Part shown: positions 36,823-46,238 of the stretch, piece by piece
Numbering within the stretch: the stretch's first letter is position 1
Layout: every line of letters starts with the position of its first letter
Assembly: GCA_029256105.1 (NCBI GenBank)
Contig: JAQSYO010000001.1
Coordinates: 124,001-188,000 of the forward strand
DNA from: Herbinix sp.
GTDB taxonomy: Bacteria; Bacillota; Clostridia; Lachnospirales; Lachnospiraceae
Direction of reading: 5' to 3'
Length of the DNA: 64,000 bases
Program-made: the position numbers and the translations under genes
The notes under the pieces: generated by a model
Seen by the model: the letters and a program-made list of their open reading frames with translations, nothing else
What the model was told of the DNA's origin: nothing
The model's database searches: none

Positions 36823-37113
36823 TTATGATCCTGAGGACACCGTTACTACAATTGTACCATTCAGATCAATCTCAGTATCCTTCACATTTTGGCTAACGAT
36901 CTTACCTTTTTCTACATTATGGGAATACTCTTCTACAAATATTATTTTTATATCAGCGTTCTTCTTATTGACTCCCCTCTGCCATTCAATCATCGCTGAT
37001 TTTGTCTGATAAGTAAAATCCGTTACATAAACTTTACCTAGTGAATGGGATATCCTTAAATATTCACCTTTTGGTAGATAAGTGTTAGTATAGTTTTGAC
37101 CATAAAGGGTTTC
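36823..37113 (-). pseudogene. severed 3' end of the PASTA-protein gene
   Basis: After the TAA at 37114-37116 the same frame continues for 97 codons to TAA 36823-36825: YLRISHSLGKVYVTDF, a W-containing helix, then KGKIVSQNV and GTIVVTVSSGS, the usual layout of one more PASTA repeat with a terminal strand. No start or ribosome binding site lies between. The ancestral protein was therefore ~737 residues. Confidence 0.8.
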
Positions 37114-39036
37114 TTATTCATAAGTATCACTGTAGTAATCTTTCACGATATAAGGGATATCATTGATATCGCACCATAATTTGAAATCTTCTAATTCTGC
37201 GCCATCAAAGTTCTTAATCAGGACACCATTATCTGTTGCTGATACCCATACACGGATGCTTCGGTCTAGTGCTACAAGCTCCCCTTTGATACTTTGACCC
37301 GTAATCACACCCTTTTCTTTTGCTGTGTTTGTATCATCGGTAAAGGATAACTCTATGTTGGCACCTTTGCTATTAATCTCATCCCTCCATTTTAGAATAT
37401 CAGATTTGGTTTTACCGATAAAATCCTCCACCATGACAAATCCGAGAGAATGATATACAGTCAGTATCTTACCTATCGGTAGCCACTCATTTGCGTTGCA
37501 GTCTTGATAATATAGCTCTCCAGCTGAATATTCACTGTTGTAGTTATCAACTACATTTAAGGTAATTCCTTTTTGTGTAGCCCAGGCCTGTGCTTCCTTA
37601 AGACTCATATTCCACATGTTCTTAACACGGATACCACTGTTGATAGCAAGGGTAAGAAGGACTGATTCACCTACACCAATTTGATTATTTGCTTTAATAT
37701 TCTGATTGGTTATAGTTTGGTTCAAAGTTTTTGTTGTCTCTACTTCATTGAAGATTAGATCAATCGATAAATTCTTCGCAAGTACTGTCGCTTCATTTTT
37801 CGTCATCCCTATAAAATTTGGAATAGTAACTGTTTTACTTTCCTTAAACTCCAAAGTAACAATTTGCTTCTCTTTGATCCTTTCACCGGAAGCAATGGAC
37901 TGGGAAGTTACAATACCGTTAGCACCTGCTTCCTCCAAATTCCTTAGGAACACCTTGAGGCCGTAAAGGCCAGCAAGATTGTTCACTTCTGCTTGGTTCA
38001 ACCCTGTAAAGTTCGGTACTAGAATTTTGCCTTCTTCCTTTGCTATCTGAAGCGTAATCATTTGTTTCTGATCAATTTCGGTTCCCTCAGCTATATCTTG
38101 GCGTATCACGGTATCAACTTCTTCATTGCTGACTTCTAGCTTAAAGAATACGTTCATTCCATAAATTGTTGCCAGTTCGGTAGCTTCACTTCGGCTCATT
38201 CCTAGGAATTCAGGCATTTGAATGGATTTTCCGCGGGAAATATCCACGGTAATCAAATCCTTGCGGGTAATCTTTGTATCCTTCTTAATACTTTGCTCAA
38301 ATACTTTTCCATATTCAACATATTCATTAAACACCTCTTGAATGGTAACTTCAATTTGTTGCTCCTTCGCCCATTGTGTTACCTCAGCTCTGGTCTTTCC
38401 GTAAAAATCCGGCATTTGAAAGGTTTCACTCATATCCTCGGAACCGCTTGACACATAAATTGCCATCCGGTTTTTACGAAGAAATTCTTCGGCTGAGCCA
38501 TCTACAAATTCATAAGTAATAACCTTGTCTTTTTGAATTACTTCGCTGGTTTCATATTTAATTGATATTCCTCCCAACTGATTATCACTAATCCAGGTCT
38601 TAATTTCTGTTAACGACATGTTCTTAATCTCTGGTAGTACGATGGCTTCTTGAGGATCCGCACCTAAGGAGTAGGTTATAGTGAAAGTTTGGTTTTTCTT
38701 GAGTTTCTTTCCTGGCTTTATATCTTGTGAGATTACGATGTTTTGGGAAATATCCTTATTATATACTCCATTTAGCTGGGTGTTATCATGATACTTGGTA
38801 ACCCAATTTTGTACATCCTCCAACTGCCATTTGGACATGTCTGGAACGGTAATCTTACTAAGTTGTAATATAAACGTAAAAAATATAATGACAATTACAA
38901 TTGCTATAAGAGTGGCAATAATTCGGCCGGGTCTTTTTTGTACTGGAACAAAGACTTCTTCCCTAAAGCTTTCTGGTTTCTCCTTCGATAGATCTTCTAG
39001 AAAATTCTTTTGTTTCTCCACTATGTTATTCCCCAT
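37114..39036 (-). CDS. membrane-anchored multi-PASTA protein, shortened by an internal stop
   Basis: 640 residues. Cytoplasmic head (1-~38), one membrane helix (~40-60, IATLIAIVIVIIFFTFIL), then a chain of about eight PASTA-like repeats outside (signatures VPDMSKWQ, MPDFYGKTRAEV, MPEFLGMSRSEA, VPNFTGLNQAEV, IPNFIGMTKNEA, EDFIGKTKSD). PASTA modules bind peptidoglycan fragments or beta-lactams; no kinase or transpeptidase domain is attached. It overlaps the ABC ATPase gene by 11 bp, so it is the last gene of that operon. The TAA at 37114 cuts off one further repeat. Possibly a cell-wall sensor for the ABC system. Confidence 0.8.
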   Translation of the reverse strand: MGNNIVEKQKNFLEDLSKEKPESFREEVFVPVQKRPGRIIATLIAIVIVIIFFTFILQLSKITVPDMSKWQLEDVQNWVTKYHDNTQLNGVYNKDISQNIVISQDIKPGKKLKKNQTFTITYSLGADPQEAIVLPEIKNMSLTEIKTWISDNQLGGISIKYETSEVIQKDKVITYEFVDGSAEEFLRKNRMAIYVSSGSEDMSETFQMPDFYGKTRAEVTQWAKEQQIEVTIQEVFNEYVEYGKVFEQSIKKDTKITRKDLITVDISRGKSIQMPEFLGMSRSEATELATIYGMNVFFKLEVSNEEVDTVIRQDIAEGTEIDQKQMITLQIAKEEGKILVPNFTGLNQAEVNNLAGLYGLKVFLRNLEEAGANGIVTSQSIASGERIKEKQIVTLEFKESKTVTIPNFIGMTKNEATVLAKNLSIDLIFNEVETTKTLNQTITNQNIKANNQIGVGESVLLTLAINSGIRVKNMWNMSLKEAQAWATQKGITLNVVDNYNSEYSAGELYYQDCNANEWLPIGKILTVYHSLGFVMVEDFIGKTKSDILKWRDEINSKGANIELSFTDDTNTAKEKGVITGQSIKGELVALDRSIRVWVSATDNGVLIKNFDGAELEDFKLWCDINDIPYIVKDYYSDTYE

Positions 39037-39712
39037 AATCTACCACTAGCTTACCCTCATGAAGTCGCAAGGAGATATCACTATTTCTCGCTACTTCATC
39101 CGAGTGTGTTACAAGAATAATTGTTTTACCGTAATCGTGAGCCAACCGTTTGAATAAGTCTATGATTTCTCTTGCCGTAGCGGTATCTAGTGCTCCGGTT
39201 GGCTCATCGCCCAGAATTAAATCCACATCCTTTGCTAAGGCTCTGGCTATGGCTACCCTCTGTTGTTCTCCACCGGACAGCTTGGTAACCCTTCGATCTG
39301 CTTTTGTTTGTACAATGCCCATAGAAGATAAGATCTGATAAGCAATCTCTTTTCGGTTTTTAGTAAATTTCTGATCCATAATCATCAAATTTGATTCCAC
39401 ATTTTCCATTCCGGTTAAATAATCGATTAGATTATATTTCTGGAATATAATCGCCATGTTGTTACGTCGAAACTTCGTATATCCGATTTTTTTAATATCT
39501 TCTCCATTATAAATAACCCGACCGTTCTCCGGTGCATCAAGTGCGCTAGCCAGCGCTAGGAGAGTAGTTTTACCCGAACCTGACGGCCCAAGGATTGTAT
39601 AGAACCTTCCTTTTTCAAATTGGAAGGAGAGATCATTCAGTATCAACCTCTTTTTCCCCCCATCAATGTAACCATACGATAATTGCTCTAATTCAAATAT
39701 AATTGATTTCAT
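39026..39712 (-). CDS. ABC transporter ATP-binding protein (LolD/MacB-type)
   Basis: 228 residues. Walker A GPSGSGKTT, Q-loop IIFQKYNLID, signature LSGGEQQRVAIARAL, Walker B LILGDEPTGALD, and switch His in LVTHSDEVA. Such ATPases pair with FtsX/MacB-like permeases in peptide export, lipoprotein release or antimicrobial-peptide resistance. It lies 15 bp after the permease gene and overlaps the PASTA gene; GTGAGGT precedes ATG 39712. The motifs are intact, so it should be active. Confidence 0.92.
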   Translation of the reverse strand: MKSIIFELEQLSYGYIDGGKKRLILNDLSFQFEKGRFYTILGPSGSGKTTLLALASALDAPENGRVIYNGEDIKKIGYTKFRRNNMAIIFQKYNLIDYLTGMENVESNLMIMDQKFTKNRKEIAYQILSSMGIVQTKADRRVTKLSGGEQQRVAIARALAKDVDLILGDEPTGALDTATAREIIDLFKRLAHDYGKTIILVTHSDEVARNSDISLRLHEGKLVVDYGE

Positions 39713-39726
39713 TTTTACCTCACTTT

Positions 39727-41091
39727 CTAATCCTGTAGGGATTCTCTTGGTTTATAACCGAGTATGATCAACAGCGGGGCTCCGGCTGAAAGAATGACTA
39801 AACCAAAACTCAGTAACATTAAATTTATTATCACATCTTTATCTACAGCTACATTAAACTCACGGGCAACATCGTCGATTTTTACCTCGTCCTTCGTTGC
39901 GCCACCGATACTTACGCCAAACATACCGCCAGTGTCTTGCGTTTTGTCCTCCACTAATTGATTTTTAACAATCCAGGAAGCCGCATAATCAGAGGAAAAT
40001 TTACTAGCGCCGGCTGCAACTCCAAAGGCAAGCACAGAAATCAGAAGTATTTCCAGTACAAACTGAGATAGAATTCTTAATTTCCCTTCTCCACTGGATA
40101 ATAAAAGCCCTATTTCAAACTTACGATCTCGAACAAAGATTGTAATTATGGCTAACATGATGATAACACCGGCGACAAATACTACGACCAACAGGATTGA
40201 TATGATTGTACTGATGAGATCCAATGGTCTTGTTAAGGACTTATATTCACTGTCATTCGCATACAAGATAATGTAATCATTGGGCATCTGGTCTTTATGT
40301 TGTTTGATAAAGTTATCGATATCCATGGGATCGTATAGTTGAAAATTAATTGATGTAGCAGCATCCGAATCGTCTTGGGTACCAGCTAATTTTTTGACAC
40401 TATCAAGCGAGGCAAACATCTGATCCACTAGATAGGAAGGACTACCCTTATAGATTCCGATTATTTCAAAGGAATACTTCTGTTTGTCAACACTGGAGGT
40501 TAAATCAATAGAATCTCCAACGGATAAGCTATTCTTACTTGCTAATTCTTGCGATACTAAAAGGGTGTCTCGTCCCTGATCTTCTGAGGAGCGATGACGA
40601 CCCTCCGTAAGTTCATAAGTTCCATTAGCGAAATCCATCCCAATATCTGTATTGCTGCCCAACAAAAGAAAGGAGGAAGAAGAGGGAGAAGAGGAGGAAG
40701 CGCTCGCTGCCATCACGAGATTCCCTTCACCATCACCACCCATGCTTATTGCACTTTCCAGTTCCTCATTGGTTGCATTACTCATTTCTGTTATGTACAA
40801 GTCCTTTACCAAGGGATCCTTAGCGATTTCCTTTGCCAGGGAGGCGGAAAGATTCATCTTCGTATAATCTTCTCCCGATAGTTGGTCCTCCATGGCCTTC
40901 ATATAATCGCCCCTCATTTCAACTACAGCACCTAATTCCTTACGTACATATTCCTTTGATGTTTTCACACTATTTTGAATAATTATTCCGGTAAACACTA
41001 ACCCAAATACGACAAATAATATTACAAATATCATAATGGCTTTGGTTGGCTTCCTAATTAGACTTAGGAATGCGTGTTTTATTGCTCTCAT
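39727..41091 (-). CDS. FtsX/MacB-type ABC permease
   Basis: About 454 residues from ATG 41091 (TGGAGGA before it; ATG 41112 lies upstream without a site). One N-terminal membrane helix (~14-36), a ~250-residue extracellular MacB-like domain, then three helices (~290-315, ~340-360, ~425-447): the normal FtsX fold. A Ser-rich stretch (ASASSSSPSSSSF) interrupts the outer domain. First gene of the permease-ATPase-PASTA operon, divergent from a two-component pair that probably controls it. Substrate unknown; cell-envelope stress is the likely context. Confidence 0.82.
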   Translation of the reverse strand: MRAIKHAFLSLIRKPTKAIMIFVILFVVFGLVFTGIIIQNSVKTSKEYVRKELGAVVEMRGDYMKAMEDQLSGEDYTKMNLSASLAKEIAKDPLVKDLYITEMSNATNEELESAISMGGDGEGNLVMAASASSSSPSSSSFLLLGSNTDIGMDFANGTYELTEGRHRSSEDQGRDTLLVSQELASKNSLSVGDSIDLTSSVDKQKYSFEIIGIYKGSPSYLVDQMFASLDSVKKLAGTQDDSDAATSINFQLYDPMDIDNFIKQHKDQMPNDYIILYANDSEYKSLTRPLDLISTIISILLVVVFVAGVIIMLAIITIFVRDRKFEIGLLLSSGEGKLRILSQFVLEILLISVLAFGVAAGASKFSSDYAASWIVKNQLVEDKTQDTGGMFGVSIGGATKDEVKIDDVAREFNVAVDKDVIINLMLLSFGLVILSAGAPLLIILGYKPRESLQD

Positions 41092-41153
41092 ATCATTTTC
41101 CTCCATTATCATCGTTGGCTCATGGCCTCAAAATCAATGTTAAAGGCTCAATG

Positions 41154-41225
41154 TGTGGTTTGAGTGAAAGTGTTGTGCGACTTAAGTGAAGTCTTAGGTT
41201 CACACTCGTTTCACACAAACAACAC
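41154..41225. promoter_or_regulatory. candidate operator between the ABC operon and the two-component genes
   Basis: GTTTGAGTGAAAGTGTT and the oppositely oriented CACTCGTTTCACACAAAC flank a central TTAAGTGAAG. These half-sites of similar sequence in the divergent promoter region look like sites for the neighbouring OmpR-type regulator. Confidence 0.4.
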
Positions 41226-41306
41226 ATCAAGATGATACAATAATTCTAACTAGCCGGCTGCCAATGCTGCAAGGAGCCGCTGATTATTTTATGAAAGATT
41301 GTTTTT

Positions 41307-42005
41307 ATGAAAGGGATAGGATTTGGTATGGGACTTAATGTATTAGTAGTTGAAGATGATAAAAAAATGAATGAGATTTTGGTGGATTATCTGGAGAGCG
41401 ACGGATATCAGGTGTATAGTGCCAGGGACGGCGTTGAAGCATTATCCTTATTTGATAAAGAAAAAATCCAGCTTGTTATCCTGGATATCATGATACCAAA
41501 ACTGGATGGCTGGTCTGTATGCCGTCGGATCAGGCAAAAATCTGATGTGTTAATTATTATCTTAAGTGCCCGTAGTGAAGAAGATGACAAGCTACTAGGC
41601 TATGAGCTTGGTGCAGATGAATATATAACTAAACCCTTTAGCCCGAAGGTACTACTTGCCGGCATGTCGGCCTTATTAAAACGTACCCAAGTGGTTAATA
41701 CACCGGACCTTATCCTTAGTCATAATGAAATTGCAATCGATAAAGAAGCATATTTGGCTACACTGTCCGGAGAGGAGCTGCCCCTTACGATGAAGGAATA
41801 TGAATTGCTGCTTCGGTTGATGGAAAGCCCAGGCAAGGTATTTCGACGAGAGGTATTAATCAATGCAATCTGGGGCTATGATTATTATGGTGACGGCAGA
41901 GTTGTAGATACCAATATTAAAACTCTTCGTAAGAAGTTGGGTAATTGCGCTAGATATATCCATACCGTAATTGGTGTTGGTTATAAATTCGAGGTGAAAC
42001 CATGA
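41307..42005 (+). CDS. OmpR-family response regulator
   Basis: 232 residues; a second start at ATG 41328 (225 residues, AGGA at 7 bases) is at least as likely. Receiver with VVEDD, phospho-acceptor Asp in VILDIMIPKLDGW, and KPF. A winged helix follows (~135-230) with LTMKEYELLLRLMESPG, RREVLINAIWGYDY and VVDTNIKTLRKKLG, ending YKFE. It overlaps the kinase gene by 4 bp (ATGA). Probably controls the divergent ABC/PASTA operon. Confidence 0.9.
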   Translation: MKGIGFGMGLNVLVVEDDKKMNEILVDYLESDGYQVYSARDGVEALSLFDKEKIQLVILDIMIPKLDGWSVCRRIRQKSDVLIIILSARSEEDDKLLGYELGADEYITKPFSPKVLLAGMSALLKRTQVVNTPDLILSHNEIAIDKEAYLATLSGEELPLTMKEYELLLRLMESPGKVFRREVLINAIWGYDYYGDGRVVDTNIKTLRKKLGNCARYIHTVIGVGYKFEVKP

Positions 42006-43699
42006 GAACATCCTTATCTGTTAAAATGTTAATACTGACCTTAAGTTCCTTCCTTATTTTGATTACAGGCATCATAGCGGCCTTATTTCTTTATTTTGAC
42101 CGATTTTATGAACCCGAGAAAATCAATCAAATGGTAAATGCAATTAATGAATTTACCTCGGATTTTGAAGAAAAGCAGTGGTCTGATGAACAGCTATATT
42201 CTGAGGTGTCCAAGTTTATGAAAAGCCAGAATGCTACGTTGAGCATTCTACCTCAGGAATCAGTTCAGTATGCCACAGCTACAGCTGCCGCTACCGAACC
42301 ACTTTCCGCAGTCACCACTAGTTCAAGTCCCGACTTTTTAGTTCTACCCAACCGAATATTTAGTAGCGAAATATTGAACCAAATCCCCGATTTTCATAGT
42401 ATTGATATCAATTTAATCCCCTCCTTAAGAATAGCACAGAAAGCAGTTCCACTCTCTTCGTTTACTCCAACGATGAATGACGTTAAGTACGGCACCGGAA
42501 CTGCTACTACGATTAATGGTACCGTTGTTCTTTATCCGGTTGTAATGGCAGCTGGTGTTACTGCTAGCACTAGTATAGAGAGCCACGAAAAAGCTGGAGT
42601 GAATTATACCATAAGTACCATCCCCTATACGAATTACAGGCAAGTCAATTTCAGCAAAATCAGTACCTTAGATAATGGAGAAACCAAGATCACCAATGTT
42701 AACCTTTCCCTACAATCGGTGAGTGAGGTTATGACCTTCCTGATACGCTTTTTCCCTTTTCTGATAGGAGCAGCAATCCTTCTATCTTTTGTTATGGTGG
42801 CAGTATATGCGAAAACCATCTCAAGACCGATTGTAAGTATTACAAGTACTGCCAACCGGATGGCTAATATGGAATTAGGTATTGTTTCAGAAATTAAGCG
42901 AAAGGATGAATTGGGAGCGCTATCTACCAGTCTTAATACCTTATCTACCAACTTAAAAAACGCTCTGGATGACTTAGTGATAGCGAACGAACAGCTAAAA
43001 GATGATTATGAAAATGAACTAAAACAAGATAAAGCCAGAAAAGAATTTGTCGCTAATGTATCCCATGAGTTAAAGACGCCTTTAGGAATTATCAAGAGTT
43101 ATTCCGAAGGAATTCGGGATGGTGTTAAAGTCGAGAAGAAAGATTATTATGTTGAAGTTATCCTGGAGGAAATTAACCGTATGGACCAGATGATCATAGA
43201 AATGCTCGAATTATCCAAATTTGATGCAGGTGCAGTTACTTACTTGAAGAAGAATACAGACTTCGAAATACTACTAGATAAAGCGGTGCGCATATTTACT
43301 AGTAAAGCTAGTGAAAAGGAAGTTACCTTTGATATCCTCGGTGAATTTGGAAGTGTTACTATAGATGAGAAAAAAATCGAGCGTGTAATTCAAAATCTGC
43401 TTGGAAATGCAGTGAAATATTGTAACCCAAACTCAATTATTACAATTCGTGGAGAAAGAGTAAAGGATACTCTTACTATTTATATTGAAAATGAATGCCA
43501 ATTATTTACCGAAGAGGTCTTGAGTAAAATATGGGAGCGATTTTATAAAGCAGATACCTCCCATAACCGAGATACGGAGGGTACGGGATTGGGTCTTGCA
43601 ATTACAAAGTCTATTTTGGAGGGTCACGGTAGTCATTATGGAGTTCATACGACTGACTTGGGAATTTGTTTTTATTATTCGATGGATGCCATAGAATAG
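42002..43699 (+). CDS. HisKA sensor histidine kinase, partner of the OmpR regulator
   Basis: 565 residues. Helix 1 (~8-30), a ~215-residue extracellular sensor rich in Ser/Thr/Ala with no family I know, helix 2 (~248-270), HAMP, then HisKA with FVANVSHELKTPLGIIKSYSEG (split over the phospho-His) and an HATPase domain with QNLLGNAVKYC and GTGLGLAITKSILEGHG. Translationally coupled to the regulator. The atypical sensor domain probably reads an envelope signal handled by the divergent ABC transporter. Confidence 0.88.
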   Translation: MRTSLSVKMLILTLSSFLILITGIIAALFLYFDRFYEPEKINQMVNAINEFTSDFEEKQWSDEQLYSEVSKFMKSQNATLSILPQESVQYATATAAATEPLSAVTTSSSPDFLVLPNRIFSSEILNQIPDFHSIDINLIPSLRIAQKAVPLSSFTPTMNDVKYGTGTATTINGTVVLYPVVMAAGVTASTSIESHEKAGVNYTISTIPYTNYRQVNFSKISTLDNGETKITNVNLSLQSVSEVMTFLIRFFPFLIGAAILLSFVMVAVYAKTISRPIVSITSTANRMANMELGIVSEIKRKDELGALSTSLNTLSTNLKNALDDLVIANEQLKDDYENELKQDKARKEFVANVSHELKTPLGIIKSYSEGIRDGVKVEKKDYYVEVILEEINRMDQMIIEMLELSKFDAGAVTYLKKNTDFEILLDKAVRIFTSKASEKEVTFDILGEFGSVTIDEKKIERVIQNLLGNAVKYCNPNSIITIRGERVKDTLTIYIENECQLFTEEVLSKIWERFYKADTSHNRDTEGTGLGLAITKSILEGHGSHYGVHTTDLGICFYYSMDAIE

Positions 43700-43759
43700 C
43701 GACCAGGAAAGGGTAATACGTGATCCTAAGCATCGATTCACAAAGTTAAAAATTAACTA

Positions 43760-43813
43760 TTGACAATCCCGTATTACAGTTGTAGTATGTAATTGTAGTA
43801 CTACATATGTAAT
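43760..43813 (+). promoter_or_regulatory. promoter and paired operator of the BlaI/M56 genes
   Basis: TTGACA (43760-43765), 17-base spacer, TAGTAT (43783-43788). Two 14-bp dyads, ATTACAGTTGTAGT (43773-43786) and ACTACATATGTAAT (43800-43813), match each other at 12 of 14 bases when one is inverted. One covers the -10, as BlaI/MecI operators do. Confidence 0.8.
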
Positions 43814-43836
43814 ACGGAGAAGGGGATACCAATTAT

Positions 43837-44205
43837 ATGAACAATATATCTGATTCAGAATGGAAGATCATGAAGGTTCTATGGAAGAGATCACCTAGGT
43901 TGGGGAGTGAAATAGTTGAGGAACTTGAGGCTGCTACAGGATGGAATCCGAAGACGATCCATACCTTGATTAGAAGATTAGTTACCAAAGGAGCAATCAT
44001 AGCAAAGAAAGAGAATACCTATTATTCTTATCATGCGGCTGTGACGGAAGATGAATGTGTAAGAGAAGAAACAAAAACATTTCTTGAAAAGTGCTTTAAC
44101 GGTTCTCCGAATATGCTGTTATCTAATTTTATCAAGGACGAGAAGCTATCAGAAAAAGACATAGAGGAGCTTCAGGCCTTACTAAATTCGAAAAAGAGTA
44201 GGTAA
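43837..44205 (+). CDS. BlaI/MecI-family transcriptional repressor
   Basis: 122 residues, full length. N-terminal winged helix (ISDSEWKIMKVLWKRSPRLG; PKTIHTLIRRLVTKGAI) and C-terminal dimerisation helices (NMLLSNFIKDEKLSEKDIEE). In this family a partner M56 protease triggers cleavage of the repressor and frees the operator. GAGAAGGGG precedes ATG 43837, two dyad operators lie just upstream, and the M56 gene starts 6 bp after its stop. Targets other than its own operon are unknown. Confidence 0.92.
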   Translation: MNNISDSEWKIMKVLWKRSPRLGSEIVEELEAATGWNPKTIHTLIRRLVTKGAIIAKKENTYYSYHAAVTEDECVREETKTFLEKCFNGSPNMLLSNFIKDEKLSEKDIEELQALLNSKKSR

Positions 44206-44211
44206 TTTATA

Positions 44212-45975
44212 ATGAATCAATTATTGTTAATATTTAAAGAAATTCTTTATCTAGGAGCGATATCAAGTATCTTAATTCTACTTATATTGCTGATAAAAAA
44301 ACTTTTTAATAAGGTCTTGAGTCCGAAATGGCATTATTATATTTGGGGTTTACTGCTCCTTCGACTTCTTGTCCCTTATTATCCGGAAGCTTCAATGAGT
44401 GTATTCAATTTATTCTACATAGTAGCGGAACAAGTCAATATTCCGGTTGATGAGATTGATGCCCCTTTTCAAGGAAATTCGGGAAAGGATAGCACGATTA
44501 ATTTAAATTCGCCCAATGAAACAGCTAATGAAACCATTACGAATAACAGCAGTCCAATTATCCCTAGCACCACAACGAATACGACCGTAAAGGTCAAGGA
44601 TTCTACCTCCAATTCCTTCATGATGACAATGGCATTTCTTTGGACCTTAGTAGTTCTTCTGCTGAGTATTTACACCATTATAGTCAATACAGTTTTTGCA
44701 ATCAATGTACGTAGAAGATACACCAGACTAAAAGACGCGAGAATAGTCAATATTCTTGAAGATTGCAAAAGTATCATGAAGGTAAACCAACCGATTACAC
44801 TTCTCACCTCGAATAAAAGGAGGACCCCCTCTTTATATGTTTCTTTTCACACGAAAATATTAGTTTCGAAAGCTACGTTAGAACAATTAAGCGATAGGGA
44901 AATCAAATATATTTTTCTTCATGAATTATCGCATTACAAAAGAAAAGACATAGCAATTAATTGGATCCTAGCTCTTTTGCAGATTATTTATTTCTTCAAT
45001 CCACTCATATGGTATGCTTTTTATAAAATCCATGAGGACTGTGAGATATCCTGTGATGCAGCTGCTTTACAATATGTAAAGGAAGAGGAATATCAAAACT
45101 ATGGCAGTACTGTTATAAAACTAATTAAACTCATATCTGAGTCAAATTTCATTCCGGCAACCGCTGGAATATGGAAGAATAAATCTAGTTACAAAAGGAG
45201 AATTATCATGATTAGTAAATTTAAAAAAAGTAAATGGACCAGTACTTTATTAAGTATAATCTTAATCGTATCGGTGGCATTGATTGGCTTAACAGGCTGT
45301 AGTCTGTCTGGTAAAGAGGATGCATATAGTGACAATACAGACGTATCCAGTACTACAACGGATACAGATATTACAGAAATACCTACCGTAACAAATTACC
45401 CTACTCCGGTAATTACTGAAGCTCCGGTGAAGGAAGAGGCAGATAACCAAGGTGATCCTAACATTACGGATACAGAACAAAGTGATCCTACTGCTCCGGC
45501 ACAAGAAGGTTCGGCAACAACGGAACCGGCACGAGACGACACAGCAGGGGCTGAGCCAGTTCGAGACGATACCGTAGCGGCTGAAGCGGCACAACGAGAT
45601 GAAGTATTCTACGGAGATTGGGTTATTAACAGTGTATTAGCTTACGGTTCAGCAGGAACCTATAGTAAAGAAGACGCAGAAAGCTTAGTGGGTAAGAGTT
45701 TAAGCTTTTCAGCGGATAAGGCGACTTGCTTCGGAGATGAACCCTCCTATTTGAGGAAAGTGGCTACTAACCCAGAGTATCTAGCGACTGAAATTACAAG
45801 TAGTGATTTTGTAACAAATTACCGTATGACATTCGATAAATTAGGGCTCGAAGGTGATACTGTTACGGAAATTACGGCAGTTGATTCAGAGAGAAATGGA
45901 TGTACCTTTTTTGTGAAAGATAAGGATACACTAATTGTATATGGTGGCGGAACATATTTTGAACTTGTTCGGTAA
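44212..45975 (+). CDS. BlaR1/MecR1-type M56 metalloprotease with non-penicillin-binding sensor
   Basis: 587 residues. N-terminal helices with the BlaR1 pattern (LSPKWHYYIWGLLLLRLLVP), an external Asn/Thr-rich loop, then the M56 zinc protease with HELSHYKRKD and ISCDAAAL. A membrane helix (~345-365, ending LTGC) leads to a Thr/Glu/Pro-rich linker with repeats (PARDDTAGAEPVRDDT). The C-terminal ~125-residue domain (YGDWVINSVLAYGSAG ... IVYGGGTYFELV) is lipocalin-like. There is no transpeptidase-like sensor, so it should respond to something other than beta-lactams. Last gene before a terminator. Confidence 0.85.
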   Translation: MNQLLLIFKEILYLGAISSILILLILLIKKLFNKVLSPKWHYYIWGLLLLRLLVPYYPEASMSVFNLFYIVAEQVNIPVDEIDAPFQGNSGKDSTINLNSPNETANETITNNSSPIIPSTTTNTTVKVKDSTSNSFMMTMAFLWTLVVLLLSIYTIIVNTVFAINVRRRYTRLKDARIVNILEDCKSIMKVNQPITLLTSNKRRTPSLYVSFHTKILVSKATLEQLSDREIKYIFLHELSHYKRKDIAINWILALLQIIYFFNPLIWYAFYKIHEDCEISCDAAALQYVKEEEYQNYGSTVIKLIKLISESNFIPATAGIWKNKSSYKRRIIMISKFKKSKWTSTLLSIILIVSVALIGLTGCSLSGKEDAYSDNTDVSSTTTDTDITEIPTVTNYPTPVITEAPVKEEADNQGDPNITDTEQSDPTAPAQEGSATTEPARDDTAGAEPVRDDTVAAEAAQRDEVFYGDWVINSVLAYGSAGTYSKEDAESLVGKSLSFSADKATCFGDEPSYLRKVATNPEYLATEITSSDFVTNYRMTFDKLGLEGDTVTEITAVDSERNGCTFFVKDKDTLIVYGGGTYFELVR

Positions 45976-46066
45976 AACGAATAGCAAAAAACAAGATTAA
46001 TTAATGGTTACAATTAACCCATGTAGAAATACTGAGATAGAAATCGTATAAAGTTTAGTTAAAAAT

Positions 46067-46114
46067 AAGGTGCTGGATTATCCCGATTAGGATTTGGGTA
46101 ATCCAGCATCTTAT
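46067..46114 (+). terminator. terminator of the BlaI/M56 operon
   Basis: AAGGTGCTGGATTATCCC pairs with GGGTAATCCAGCATCTT around an 11-base loop, followed by ATTAT. Long, nearly perfect stem. Confidence 0.75.
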
Positions 46115-46238
46115 TATGCGATCTGCTCCGTGGTAATTGAGAAAACTGTCAAGGACAAGATAAGATTGCCATTTCTTTTGTTATGCTATATGCTATCAAT
46201 AGAACTAAAATATCATAATTCGAAAGGTAAGTTATCCT

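Noticed and set aside
36785-37009. Plus-strand frame after the bidirectional terminator
   Set aside because: Antisense to the in-frame continuation of the PASTA gene, which has recognisable sequence.
44212-45975. Beta-lactam sensor (BlaR1 proper)
   Set aside because: No transpeptidase-like sensor motifs in the C-terminal domain.
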